The notes below the pieces were generated by a model. The model searched no databases and was not told the DNA's origin. It saw only the letters and a program-made list of their open reading frames with translations. A stretch of 22,611 nt of DNA from JAUUSJ01 sp051880475 (GTDB lineage: Bacteria > Bacillota > Clostridia > Lachnospirales > Lachnospiraceae), in assembly GCA_051880475.1 (NCBI GenBank), contig JBJEOA010000001.1:1-22611 (forward strand). The letters run 5' to 3'. This document shows positions 14,423 through 21,002 of this stretch, in pieces. Position numbers and translations under genes: made by a program. Each line of letters begins with the position of its first letter. The stretch's first letter is position 1.

Positions 14423-17068
14423 ATGCCAAAAAAACGAGTATATGAAGTTGCGAAAGCATTGAATAAAGCAAACAGTGATATAATATCAGCATTACAAAAA
14501 AAGGGCGTAGAGATAAAGAGCCATATGAGTACATTAAGCGAAGAACATGTGACATGGTTAAATGATTATTTTAATAAAAAACGTCCTGAAAAAAGTGAGG
14601 CAGCAAAGAATATGATGAGAAAAAAAGAAGAAAAAGATACAAGAACTCCTAGAGAGGAGAGAAATAATAAAGGTCCAAGAGAAAATCGCGATGGTGCAAG
14701 ACAAAAAAGCGATGGAAATAAAGGACAAAGAGAAAACCGCGAGGGAACAAGACAAAAAATGGATGGCAATAAAGGTCCAAGAGAAAACCGTGAGGGAAAG
14801 AGAGATTCCAAAGAGAATAATACTCGCACAGAGAATAGAGGACCAAAAAAATGGAATAATAATAATCAGGGCAGCCGTCAAGAACGCCCGGATAATCGCC
14901 AAGGTGGAAGAGTAAATAATGACAATCAGGGAAGAAATAATAACCGCGATGGAAGAAACAGAGACAGAGATAGAGACAGAGACTTTGGAAAAGACCAGTC
15001 AAATGTACTTAGTGAATTCCAAAATTCCCAGAGAAGAAATAGCAAGAAATCTTCCTCTAATGAGTTTGTAAAGAGCGATAAAAACGAAAGACGCGAGAGA
15101 TTAGATAGAAATAACGAGAAATTAACTCGCGCAGACCGTCTAGAAAGTCAGATGGAAGATGGAAGACCAGATAAGTCAAGAGGCGGAAAAAATAGCTTCA
15201 AAAATAAAAACCAGAAAAACAATAAGAATAAAAACAATAAAAATACTATGTGGGAGAAGCCAATTAAACCAAAACAGGCACCAGCTCCTGCACCAAAAGA
15301 GCCAGAAGAGGAAAAAATTAAGACAATCGCACTTCCAGAGTCTATGACTGTCGGTGAGTTAGCGACTGCAATTAAAACTCCAGCTGGAACGATTATTAAA
15401 AAACTTTTCTTAGAAGGCAAGATGCTTACGGTAAACTCTGAGCTTAGCTTTGAGCAGGCAGAAGAAATTGCACTTGAGTATAATTATATTGCAGAAAAAG
15501 AGGAAGTTGTCGATGTCATCGAGGAGCTTTTAAAAGAAGATGATGAGGACGAAGATTTAATGGAGGAGCGCTCCCCTGTAGTCTGTGTTATGGGTCATGT
15601 AGACCATGGTAAGACATCCCTACTTGATGCAATTCGCCAAACTAGAGTAACAGCGGGCGAGGCCGGTGGTATTACACAGCATATTGGTGCTTACGTCGTA
15701 AATGTCGGAGACCAAAAGATTACCTTCCTTGATACTCCAGGTCACGAGGCGTTCACTTCCATGCGTATGAGAGGTGCTCAGTCCACAGATATCGCCATCT
15801 TAGTAGTTGCAGCAGATGACGGTGTTATGCCACAGACTGTCGAGGCGATCAACCACGCAAAGGCAGCTGGCGTTGAGATTATCGTGGCAGTCAATAAGAT
15901 TGACAAAGAGAGTGCAAATGTAGAGAGAGTAAAACAAGAGCTTATGGAGTATGAGCTTGTCGCAGAGGACTGGGGCGGTCAGACAGCATTCGTTCCTGTA
16001 TCTGCTCACACAAAAGAAGGTATTGAAGACTTACTTGAGATGATTACTCTCACAGCCGAGATGCTTGAGCTTAAGGCAAATCCAAACCGTAATGCGAGAG
16101 GTATCGTTATCGAGGCAAAACTTGATAAGGGAAAAGGACCTGTTGCCACAATATTAGTACAAAAAGGTACTTTAAAAGTCGGAGACAGCGTATCTATCGG
16201 AAGCACATACGGTAAAATCCGTGCGATGGTAGATGATAAGGGAAAAAATATTAAAAAAGCTGGTCCATCTACCCCAGTCGAGATTTTAGGACTCAATGAA
16301 GTTCCTTTTGCCGGCGAGATTATGATGGCGATGGATAGCGAGAAAGAAGCTCGTACAACAGCAGAGGCATTTTTCGCATACAATAGAGAGAAACTTCTCG
16401 CAGATACAAAATCGAAAATGTCTCTTGATGACTTATTTGACCAGATTCAGGCAGGTAATGTCAAAGAGTTAAATATCGTCGTAAAGGCCGATGTACAGGG
16501 ATCTGTGGAGGCTGTAAAACAGAGCTTAGTGAAGTTATCTAATGATGAAGTAGTAATCAAAGTAATCCACGGCGGTGTAGGTGCAATCAACGAATCTGAC
16601 GTTATCTTGGCATCCGCATCTAACGCGATTATTATTGGATTTAACGTAAGACCAGACAATATGGCAAAATCTATCGCAGAGCAAGAAAAAGTAGACCTTC
16701 GCCTCTACCGTGTTATCTATAATGCGATTGAGGATATCGAGGCTGCTATGAAGGGTATGCTTGACCCAGTATACGAAGAAAAGATTACAGGTCACGCAGA
16801 GGTAAGAACAACATTTAAGGCATCTGGCGTTGGAACAATCGCTGGTTCTTTTGTAAAAGACGGTGTTGTATCTAGAAATAGCAAGGTAAGAATCGTCAGA
16901 GATGGTATTGTTATCTACGAGGGAACACTTGCATCTCTTAAGAGATTTAAAGATGACGTAAAAGAAGTAAGAGCCGGATTTGAATGTGGTCTTGTATTTG
17001 AGAAATATAATGATGTCAAAGAGGGAGACCAGATTGAGGCATTTGTTATGGAAGAAATTCCTAGATAG
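14423..17068 (+). CDS. infB: Translation initiation factor IF-2 with long low-complexity N-terminus
   Basis: IF-2 is the GTPase that brings fMet-tRNA to the 30S subunit and promotes subunit joining. In the 881-residue protein, a small IF2N domain (1-50) is followed by about 245 residues of Asn/Arg/Lys/Asp/Glu-rich text. A second IF2N-like domain is at about 302-360, then the GTPase domain: G1 GHVDHGKT (391-398), G3 DTPGH (437-441), G4 NKID (491-494). Beta-barrel and C-terminal tRNA-binding domains follow, with a complete C-terminus. The start has GGAGGTG (14410-14416). An 84-base spacer from ylxQ shows no convincing promoter. The disordered linker is normal in kind for IF-2 but contains three near-identical 17-residue repeats. 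Confidence 0.98.
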   Translation: MPKKRVYEVAKALNKANSDIISALQKKGVEIKSHMSTLSEEHVTWLNDYFNKKRPEKSEAAKNMMRKKEEKDTRTPREERNNKGPRENRDGARQKSDGNKGQRENREGTRQKMDGNKGPRENREGKRDSKENNTRTENRGPKKWNNNNQGSRQERPDNRQGGRVNNDNQGRNNNRDGRNRDRDRDRDFGKDQSNVLSEFQNSQRRNSKKSSSNEFVKSDKNERRERLDRNNEKLTRADRLESQMEDGRPDKSRGGKNSFKNKNQKNNKNKNNKNTMWEKPIKPKQAPAPAPKEPEEEKIKTIALPESMTVGELATAIKTPAGTIIKKLFLEGKMLTVNSELSFEQAEEIALEYNYIAEKEEVVDVIEELLKEDDEDEDLMEERSPVVCVMGHVDHGKTSLLDAIRQTRVTAGEAGGITQHIGAYVVNVGDQKITFLDTPGHEAFTSMRMRGAQSTDIAILVVAADDGVMPQTVEAINHAKAAGVEIIVAVNKIDKESANVERVKQELMEYELVAEDWGGQTAFVPVSAHTKEGIEDLLEMITLTAEMLELKANPNRNARGIVIEAKLDKGKGPVATILVQKGTLKVGDSVSIGSTYGKIRAMVDDKGKNIKKAGPSTPVEILGLNEVPFAGEIMMAMDSEKEARTTAEAFFAYNREKLLADTKSKMSLDDLFDQIQAGNVKELNIVVKADVQGSVEAVKQSLVKLSNDEVVIKVIHGGVGAINESDVILASASNAIIIGFNVRPDNMAKSIAEQEKVDLRLYRVIYNAIEDIEAAMKGMLDPVYEEKITGHAEVRTTFKASGVGTIAGSFVKDGVVSRNSKVRIVRDGIVIYEGTLASLKRFKDDVKEVRAGFECGLVFEKYNDVKEGDQIEAFVMEEIPR
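14663..14815 (+). repeat. Three 51-base in-frame repeats inside infB
   Basis: Residues 81-97, 98-114 and 115-131 of IF-2 repeat a 17-residue unit of the form (G/N)NKG(P/Q)REN R(D/E)G(A/T/K)R followed by a short basic and acidic end. The DNA repeats too, with third-base differences such as AATCGC/AACCGC/AACCGT, so the copies have diverged under coding constraint or are moderately old. Such units can change number by slippage. Confidence 0.8.
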
Positions 17069-17086
17069 AGATATGATGAGGGAAAT

Positions 17087-17443
17087 ATGAGAAAAAATAG
17101 TGTAAAAAATACGCGAATCAATGCGGAGGTACAGCGAGAGCTAAGCCGCATTATCGCAAGAGAAATGAAAGATCCAAGAATTCATCCGATGACGACGGTT
17201 ATGCAGTGCGAGGTTGCTCCTGACTTAAAGCAGTGCAAAGTATATATCAGTGTCCTCGGTGATGAGGAAGATAAAATTAATACAATGACAGGTCTAAAAA
17301 AAGGAGTTGGATTTATGAGAAAAGAATTAGCGAGAACGCTAAATCTTCGAAATACTCCAGAACTTATCTTCATTTTAGACCAGTCCATCGAATATGGTAT
17401 CGAGATGTCAAAGAAAATTGACGAGGTAACCAAAGGGGAATAG
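17087..17443 (+). CDS. rbfA: 30S ribosome-binding factor RbfA
   Basis: RbfA is a KH-fold protein that binds 16S rRNA in late 30S maturation and in cold adaptation. The 118-residue product has the family start RINAEVQRELSRIIAREMKDPRI (10-32), where KDPR is diagnostic, and the strand CEVAPDLKQCKVYISVLG. The C-terminal LRNTPELIFILDQSIEYG is also typical. GAGGG (17078-17082) precedes the ATG, 18 bases after infB. The infB-rbfA adjacency is nearly universal. Confidence 0.95.
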   Translation: MRKNSVKNTRINAEVQRELSRIIAREMKDPRIHPMTTVMQCEVAPDLKQCKVYISVLGDEEDKINTMTGLKKGVGFMRKELARTLNLRNTPELIFILDQSIEYGIEMSKKIDEVTKGE

Positions 17444-17498
17444 TTTTCGCTCTAGCTAAGAAAGGGAATGAAAAAGAAAGGGAGTAGGGTGATAAAAA

Positions 17499-18530
17499 AT
17501 GACAAATCTGTTAACAAAAGCAATTGAAGAGGCAAAAAAAATCGCAATTTCCGGTCATGTCAGACCGGACGGCGATTGCGTAGGATCTTGCGTAGGGCTG
17601 CGCCAGTATGTCAAAGAACAATATCCGAAAAAACAAGTAGATATTTATCTACAGCCAATTAGACCAGAATTTGAATTTTTAACAGGAGCACAGACCATTA
17701 AGAACATTCCTGACAATGAGACAGTCTATGATTTATTTATCTGTCTAGACTGTGGAGATAAAGAGCGACTTGGAGAATTCGCCAGCATGTATGAAAATGC
17801 TAAGAAAACATTTTGTGTAGACCACCATATTAGCAATAATGGCTTTGCAGACGAGAGCGTCATTTTGGCAGACAGAAGCTCAACGAGCGAAATTTTATGT
17901 GAATTATTAGATATGGAAAAGATATCAAAGGAATGTGCCGAGGCTTTCTATATGGGAATCGTACATGATACGGGAGTTTTTAAGCATCAAAATACAACAA
18001 AAAAAGTTATGTATTTAGCTGGAGATTTATTAGAAAAAGGGGTTAATCAGTCAAAAATTATTGACGATACTTTCTTTAAGAAGACATATCTTCAAAATCA
18101 AATTTTAGGAAGAGCTTTGCTTGAGAGTATTATGATTATGGATGGAAAAGTAATCTTTTCCGCAATTAAGCAAAATTGGTTCCGCTTCTACGGGATGACG
18201 ACGGCAGACTTAGATGGAATCATCGATCAGCTTCGCATCACAGAGGGAGTGGAGGTTGCCGTCTTAATCTATGAGACAGAGCCATCTCTTTATAAAGTTA
18301 GTATGCGCTCAAACGAGTATATCGATGTCGCTAAGATTGCAGCAGAATTTGGCGGAGGCGGTCATATAAGAGCCGCAGGATGTACGATTCACGGCACCTC
18401 CTATGATGTAATTAATAATATTACATTACATATAGAAAAACAGATTATAAAACTAGAGGCGGAGGAAAAGCTAAAAGGAGATTGGAATCATTTTGTCAAT
18501 AATAAGACAAGAGAAATATCTAAGAAATAG
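17499..18530 (+). CDS. nrnA: DHH-family nanoRNase / pAp phosphatase NrnA
   Basis: NrnA degrades 2-5 nt RNAs and removes the 3' phosphate of pAp, a by-product of sulfate and carrier-protein metabolism. The 343-residue protein has the DHH metal site: HVRPDGDCVGS (20-30), CLDCGD (82-87) and VDHH (107-110). The DHHA1 substrate domain ends with FGGGGHIRAAG (284-294). Length is usual for the family. The ATG follows AGGGTGAT (17486-17493). The rbfA-nrnA-truB order is typical for Firmicutes, which lack the proteobacterial oligoribonuclease Orn. After the stop a hairpin separates it from truB. Confidence 0.94.
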   Translation: MTNLLTKAIEEAKKIAISGHVRPDGDCVGSCVGLRQYVKEQYPKKQVDIYLQPIRPEFEFLTGAQTIKNIPDNETVYDLFICLDCGDKERLGEFASMYENAKKTFCVDHHISNNGFADESVILADRSSTSEILCELLDMEKISKECAEAFYMGIVHDTGVFKHQNTTKKVMYLAGDLLEKGVNQSKIIDDTFFKKTYLQNQILGRALLESIMIMDGKVIFSAIKQNWFRFYGMTTADLDGIIDQLRITEGVEVAVLIYETEPSLYKVSMRSNEYIDVAKIAAEFGGGGHIRAAGCTIHGTSYDVINNITLHIEKQIIKLEAEEKLKGDWNHFVNNKTREISKK

Positions 18531-18540
18531 GAAGAAAAAG

Positions 18541-18583
18541 GAAAAGTCCAAGTTCGATTGCGCTATTATTCGAAGGACTTTTC
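18541..18583 (+). promoter_or_regulatory. Hairpin between nrnA and truB
   Basis: A perfect 9-bp outer stem (18541-18549 with 18575-18583, GAAAAGTCC with GGACTTTTC) continues, after a 3-base bulge, into a 5-bp inner stem (TTCGA 18553-18557 with TCGAA 18570-18574). The 3' arm ends in TTTTC but no longer T-run follows. It is 21 bases upstream of truB, which lacks its own good ribosome site. It could be a weak terminator, a processing site or a translation-control element. Confidence 0.55.
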
Positions 18584-18604
18584 TAGCAAGAAAATAGTAA
18601 AAAA

Positions 18605-19492
18605 ATGGATGGAATTTTAAACATTTATAAAGAAAAGGGATTTACCTCGCATGATGTCGTAGCAAAAATGCGAGGAATCCTAAAACAAAAAAAGATTGGG
18701 CATACAGGGACACTCGACCCAGACGCAGTCGGTGTTCTCCCAGTCTGTCTCGGGAAAGGAACAAAACTTTGCTCTCTTCTTACAGACTGGGATAAACAGT
18801 ACGAGGCAGTGCTAAGACTTGGCATCACGACAGATACCGAGGATATGACAGGAGAAGTTTTGACGAACACTCCATGCACTGTGACAGAGGAAGAAGTACA
18901 GACAGCAATTTTTTCCTTTCTTGGGTCTTACGAACAGATTCCGCCCATGTATTCTGCAAAAAAAGTAAATGGAAAAAAACTCTATGAGCTGGCGAGAGAA
19001 GGAAAAGTAATCGAGAGAAAGGCGACAAAGGTTTCAATCATAGAGATAGACATAAAAGAAATCTCCCTGCCCGAAGTTCGATTTAGCGTCACCTGCTCAA
19101 AGGGAACTTATATTCGAAGCTTATGCAGAGATATCGGAGAAAAGTTAGGATGTGGCGGCTGTATGGCAGATTTAAAACGGATTCGAACAGGCAATTTCTC
19201 CATCGATTCTGCGATTACATTAGCACAGTTAGAGGAAATTCGAGATAGAGGAGAAATCGACCAGTACCTCGTACCTGTGGAGGAAGTCCTAGCCGTCTAT
19301 GAAAAAGCGCAGATATATAAAAAATTTGAGAAATTATTATACAATGGCAATCCGCTTCTTACATCTCAATTTAAGATGGCAGGAGAGGGAAAAGAAAAAC
19401 TGAGAATATACGACACAAAAGGAAATTTTATCGGTCTATACGTTTACGTCCAAGAAAAGAAGCAGTGGAAGCCAGAAAAAATGTTTCTCTAG
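18605..19492 (+). CDS. truB: tRNA pseudouridine-55 synthase TruB
   Basis: TruB makes pseudouridine at U55 in the T-loop of tRNAs. The 295-residue product starts MDGILNIYKEKGFTSHDVV and has the catalytic motif HTGTLDPDAVGVLP, with Asp38 as the essential aspartate. The YSAKKVNGKKLYELAREG block (about 118-135) and the CSKGTYIRSLCRDIGEKLG block follow; the end resembles the small C-terminal RNA-binding extension of Gram-positive TruB. The start is fixed by the family N-terminus, yet the 20 bases before the ATG contain no GGAGG-like sequence, unlike every neighbour. The AGGAAG nearest is before the hairpin at 18529-18534. Confidence 0.95.
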   Translation: MDGILNIYKEKGFTSHDVVAKMRGILKQKKIGHTGTLDPDAVGVLPVCLGKGTKLCSLLTDWDKQYEAVLRLGITTDTEDMTGEVLTNTPCTVTEEEVQTAIFSFLGSYEQIPPMYSAKKVNGKKLYELAREGKVIERKATKVSIIEIDIKEISLPEVRFSVTCSKGTYIRSLCRDIGEKLGCGGCMADLKRIRTGNFSIDSAITLAQLEEIRDRGEIDQYLVPVEEVLAVYEKAQIYKKFEKLLYNGNPLLTSQFKMAGEGKEKLRIYDTKGNFIGLYVYVQEKKQWKPEKMFL

Positions 19493-19507
19493 CAGGAGGC
19501 AAAATTC

Positions 19508-20431
19508 ATGGAATATATTGCAAAAACAACACAGTTTCAATTTGACAATACAGCAATAGCACTTGGAAAATTTGAAGGTCTTCACAAAGGGCATCAGCTT
19601 CTCTTAAACAGATTAAAGAAATGTCAGGAGGAAGGCTATCAAGGTGTAATGTTCACCTTTGACGTTCCTCCAAAGAATATTTTAGAAGGACAGATAGAAA
19701 AAGTTATTTATACAAAAGAAGAACGCTGTAAAATATTAGAGAAATTTGGATTGGATGTTTTGATTGAATATCCTTTCACCAAGGAATTTGCAAGCCAGAC
19801 TCCAGAAGAGTTCATCTCAAATATTTTAGTTAAAAAGCTCGGAGTCAAAATTATTATTGTCGGAGAAGACTTTCATTTTGGATATAAGAGAAGTGGAAAT
19901 GTAGAAGTACTTCGCCAGCTATCCAAAAAATACGGCTATAAATTAGAAGTAATCAAGAAACTCCAGATAGATGGAAGAGATGTTAGCAGCACAAGAGTCA
20001 GACAATACACAGAAAAAGGAGAGATGCAAAAAATAAACAAAATGCTCGGCTTTCCATTTTCTGTCTATGGACCAGTCGTTCACGGCAAACAGCTTGGAAG
20101 AAAAGTACTTGGCATGCCAACCGCAAACCAAGTGCCAGACAAAGAAAAACTCCTCCCTCCAAACGGAGTTTACGTTGCCCGCGTCATTTATAACGGAGAA
20201 ATCTATTACGGAATCAGCAATATCGGCGTAAAACCGACGATAGACGAACATTTCCAGACAGGTCTTGAGACATATATTTTTGATTTTGACAAAGATATAT
20301 ACGGAGAAGAAATCGAAGTACAGCTTTTAGACTATAAAAGACCAGAACAAAAATTTTCATCCTTAGACGAGCTTGCCAAGCAGATGAAAAAGGATGAGGA
20401 ATACGGACGAGAGTATATAAAAAAATTATAA
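19508..20431 (+). CDS. ribF: Bifunctional riboflavin kinase / FAD synthetase RibF
   Basis: RibF phosphorylates riboflavin to FMN and adenylates FMN to FAD. In the 307-residue protein the N-terminal nucleotidyltransferase domain has GKFEGLHKGH (20-29). Here Glu23 replaces the more usual Asp of the GxFDGxHxGH motif, a conservative change. The SSTRVRQ motif (160-166) completes that domain. The C-terminal riboflavin kinase domain has LGMPTANQ (201-208) and VYVARV and GVKPT blocks. AGGAGG (19494-19499) precedes the ATG, 15 bases after truB. The product supplies cofactor for flavoproteins such as the two upstream in this window. It is the last gene of the operon. Confidence 0.95.
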   Translation: MEYIAKTTQFQFDNTAIALGKFEGLHKGHQLLLNRLKKCQEEGYQGVMFTFDVPPKNILEGQIEKVIYTKEERCKILEKFGLDVLIEYPFTKEFASQTPEEFISNILVKKLGVKIIIVGEDFHFGYKRSGNVEVLRQLSKKYGYKLEVIKKLQIDGRDVSSTRVRQYTEKGEMQKINKMLGFPFSVYGPVVHGKQLGRKVLGMPTANQVPDKEKLLPPNGVYVARVIYNGEIYYGISNIGVKPTIDEHFQTGLETYIFDFDKDIYGEEIEVQLLDYKRPEQKFSSLDELAKQMKKDEEYGREYIKKL

Positions 20432-20453
20432 AAGTATAATAGATAAACTGCAA

Positions 20454-20508
20454 AGAAACATAATTTCTCCCTAGAGGAAACGAAGAGAGGAATTATGTTT
20501 CTTTTTTT
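20454..20508 (+). terminator. Intrinsic terminator of the rimP-ribF operon
   Basis: Bases 20454-20469 pair with 20487-20502 (16 bp with one G-U pair) and are followed by seven T (20502-20508). The stem lies 22 bases after the ribF stop. This is a textbook Rho-independent terminator. Confidence 0.92.
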
Positions 20509-20554
20509 ATCCACAATATGTACTAAAAAATAGGGTTAAAAAGAAAAAATTTTC

Positions 20555-20583
20555 TTGACCAATAAAAAAATGTGCTATATAAT
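20555..20583 (+). promoter_or_regulatory. Consensus promoter upstream of the polysaccharide gene
   Basis: TTGACC (20555-20560) and a perfect TATAAT (20578-20583) are separated by 17 bases. The predicted start is near 20590, giving a leader of about 413 nt before the ATG at 21003. It is the strongest promoter in the window. Confidence 0.85.
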
Positions 20584-20589
20584 AGGAAC

Positions 20590-21002
20590 GGATGTTAGAA
20601 CGACTAATATCGTTCGAACTATTATAAATGTAAATAATCTAAATCTAAATTCAATACAAAGTGGTTTTTGGCAAAGTCATCGAGGATTCGTGGTTTGTGA
20701 ATTTCTACAACATATCGTATTATGAACTGGCGCATATTTTATGTATGGGATAGCTGGCGAAGCTATACCATTTTTTGAAATTTTAAAAAATATACGACGG
20801 ATGGCGAAGCTATGCCCAAAAAAGGAAAAGCAAATACAAAGTAGGCAAAAGGAAATAAAAGCAAACGAGAATACATGGGTCGCCATAATCGATATGGAGT
20901 AATAATATGAATGATAAAGAAAAGTAGAAATATCTGAAAGAACCACAAAAATGAAATTTAGATTAGAAATTGTAAAGAGGATGGGGGATTAGTAGGAAAA
21001 AT
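20590..21002 (+). promoter_or_regulatory. Long, apparently structured leader or miniature inverted-repeat element
   Basis: This stretch has no convincing gene. A hairpin near the transcript start pairs 20594-20603 with 20610-20619 (10 bp, one mismatch). Then nested pairings occur in order: 20635-20644 with 20956-20965 (10 bp), 20661-20669 with 20938-20946 (9 bp, one G-U), 20701-20708 with 20924-20931 (8 bp), and 20711-20723 with 20885-20896 (7+5 bp around a bulge) extended by 20729-20732 with 20881-20884. The perfect nesting suggests one folded RNA, or a degenerate MITE with long imperfect arms. Minus-strand open frames here (for example 20946 down to 20677) have no recognised family. The element's identity is unknown to me. 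Confidence 0.6.
20747..20817 (+). terminator. Possible attenuator: terminator-like hairpin with competing pairing
   Basis: ATAGCT (20750-20755) pairs with AGCTAT (20761-20766), extended by GG/CC past a bulged A, and is followed by A and six T (20771-20776). The 12-base string TGGCGAAGCTAT occurs at 20755-20766 and again at 20802-20813. The same 5' arm, GGGATAGCT (20747-20755), can instead pair with the second copy through AGCTAT-G-CCC (20808-20817) in 9 bp. The two pairings exclude each other. Function is inferred only. Confidence 0.45.

Noticed and set aside
20748..20776. Simple operon terminator reading for the hairpin at 20748-20769
   Set aside because: It lies downstream of a strong promoter and not after a gene, and has a competing pairing; an attenuator or mobile-element part fits better.
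20677..20946. Minus-strand 89-codon frame inside the leader region
   Set aside because: No ribosome site, no recognised family, hydrophobic composition from AT-rich reverse reading, and it lies across the nested inverted repeats.
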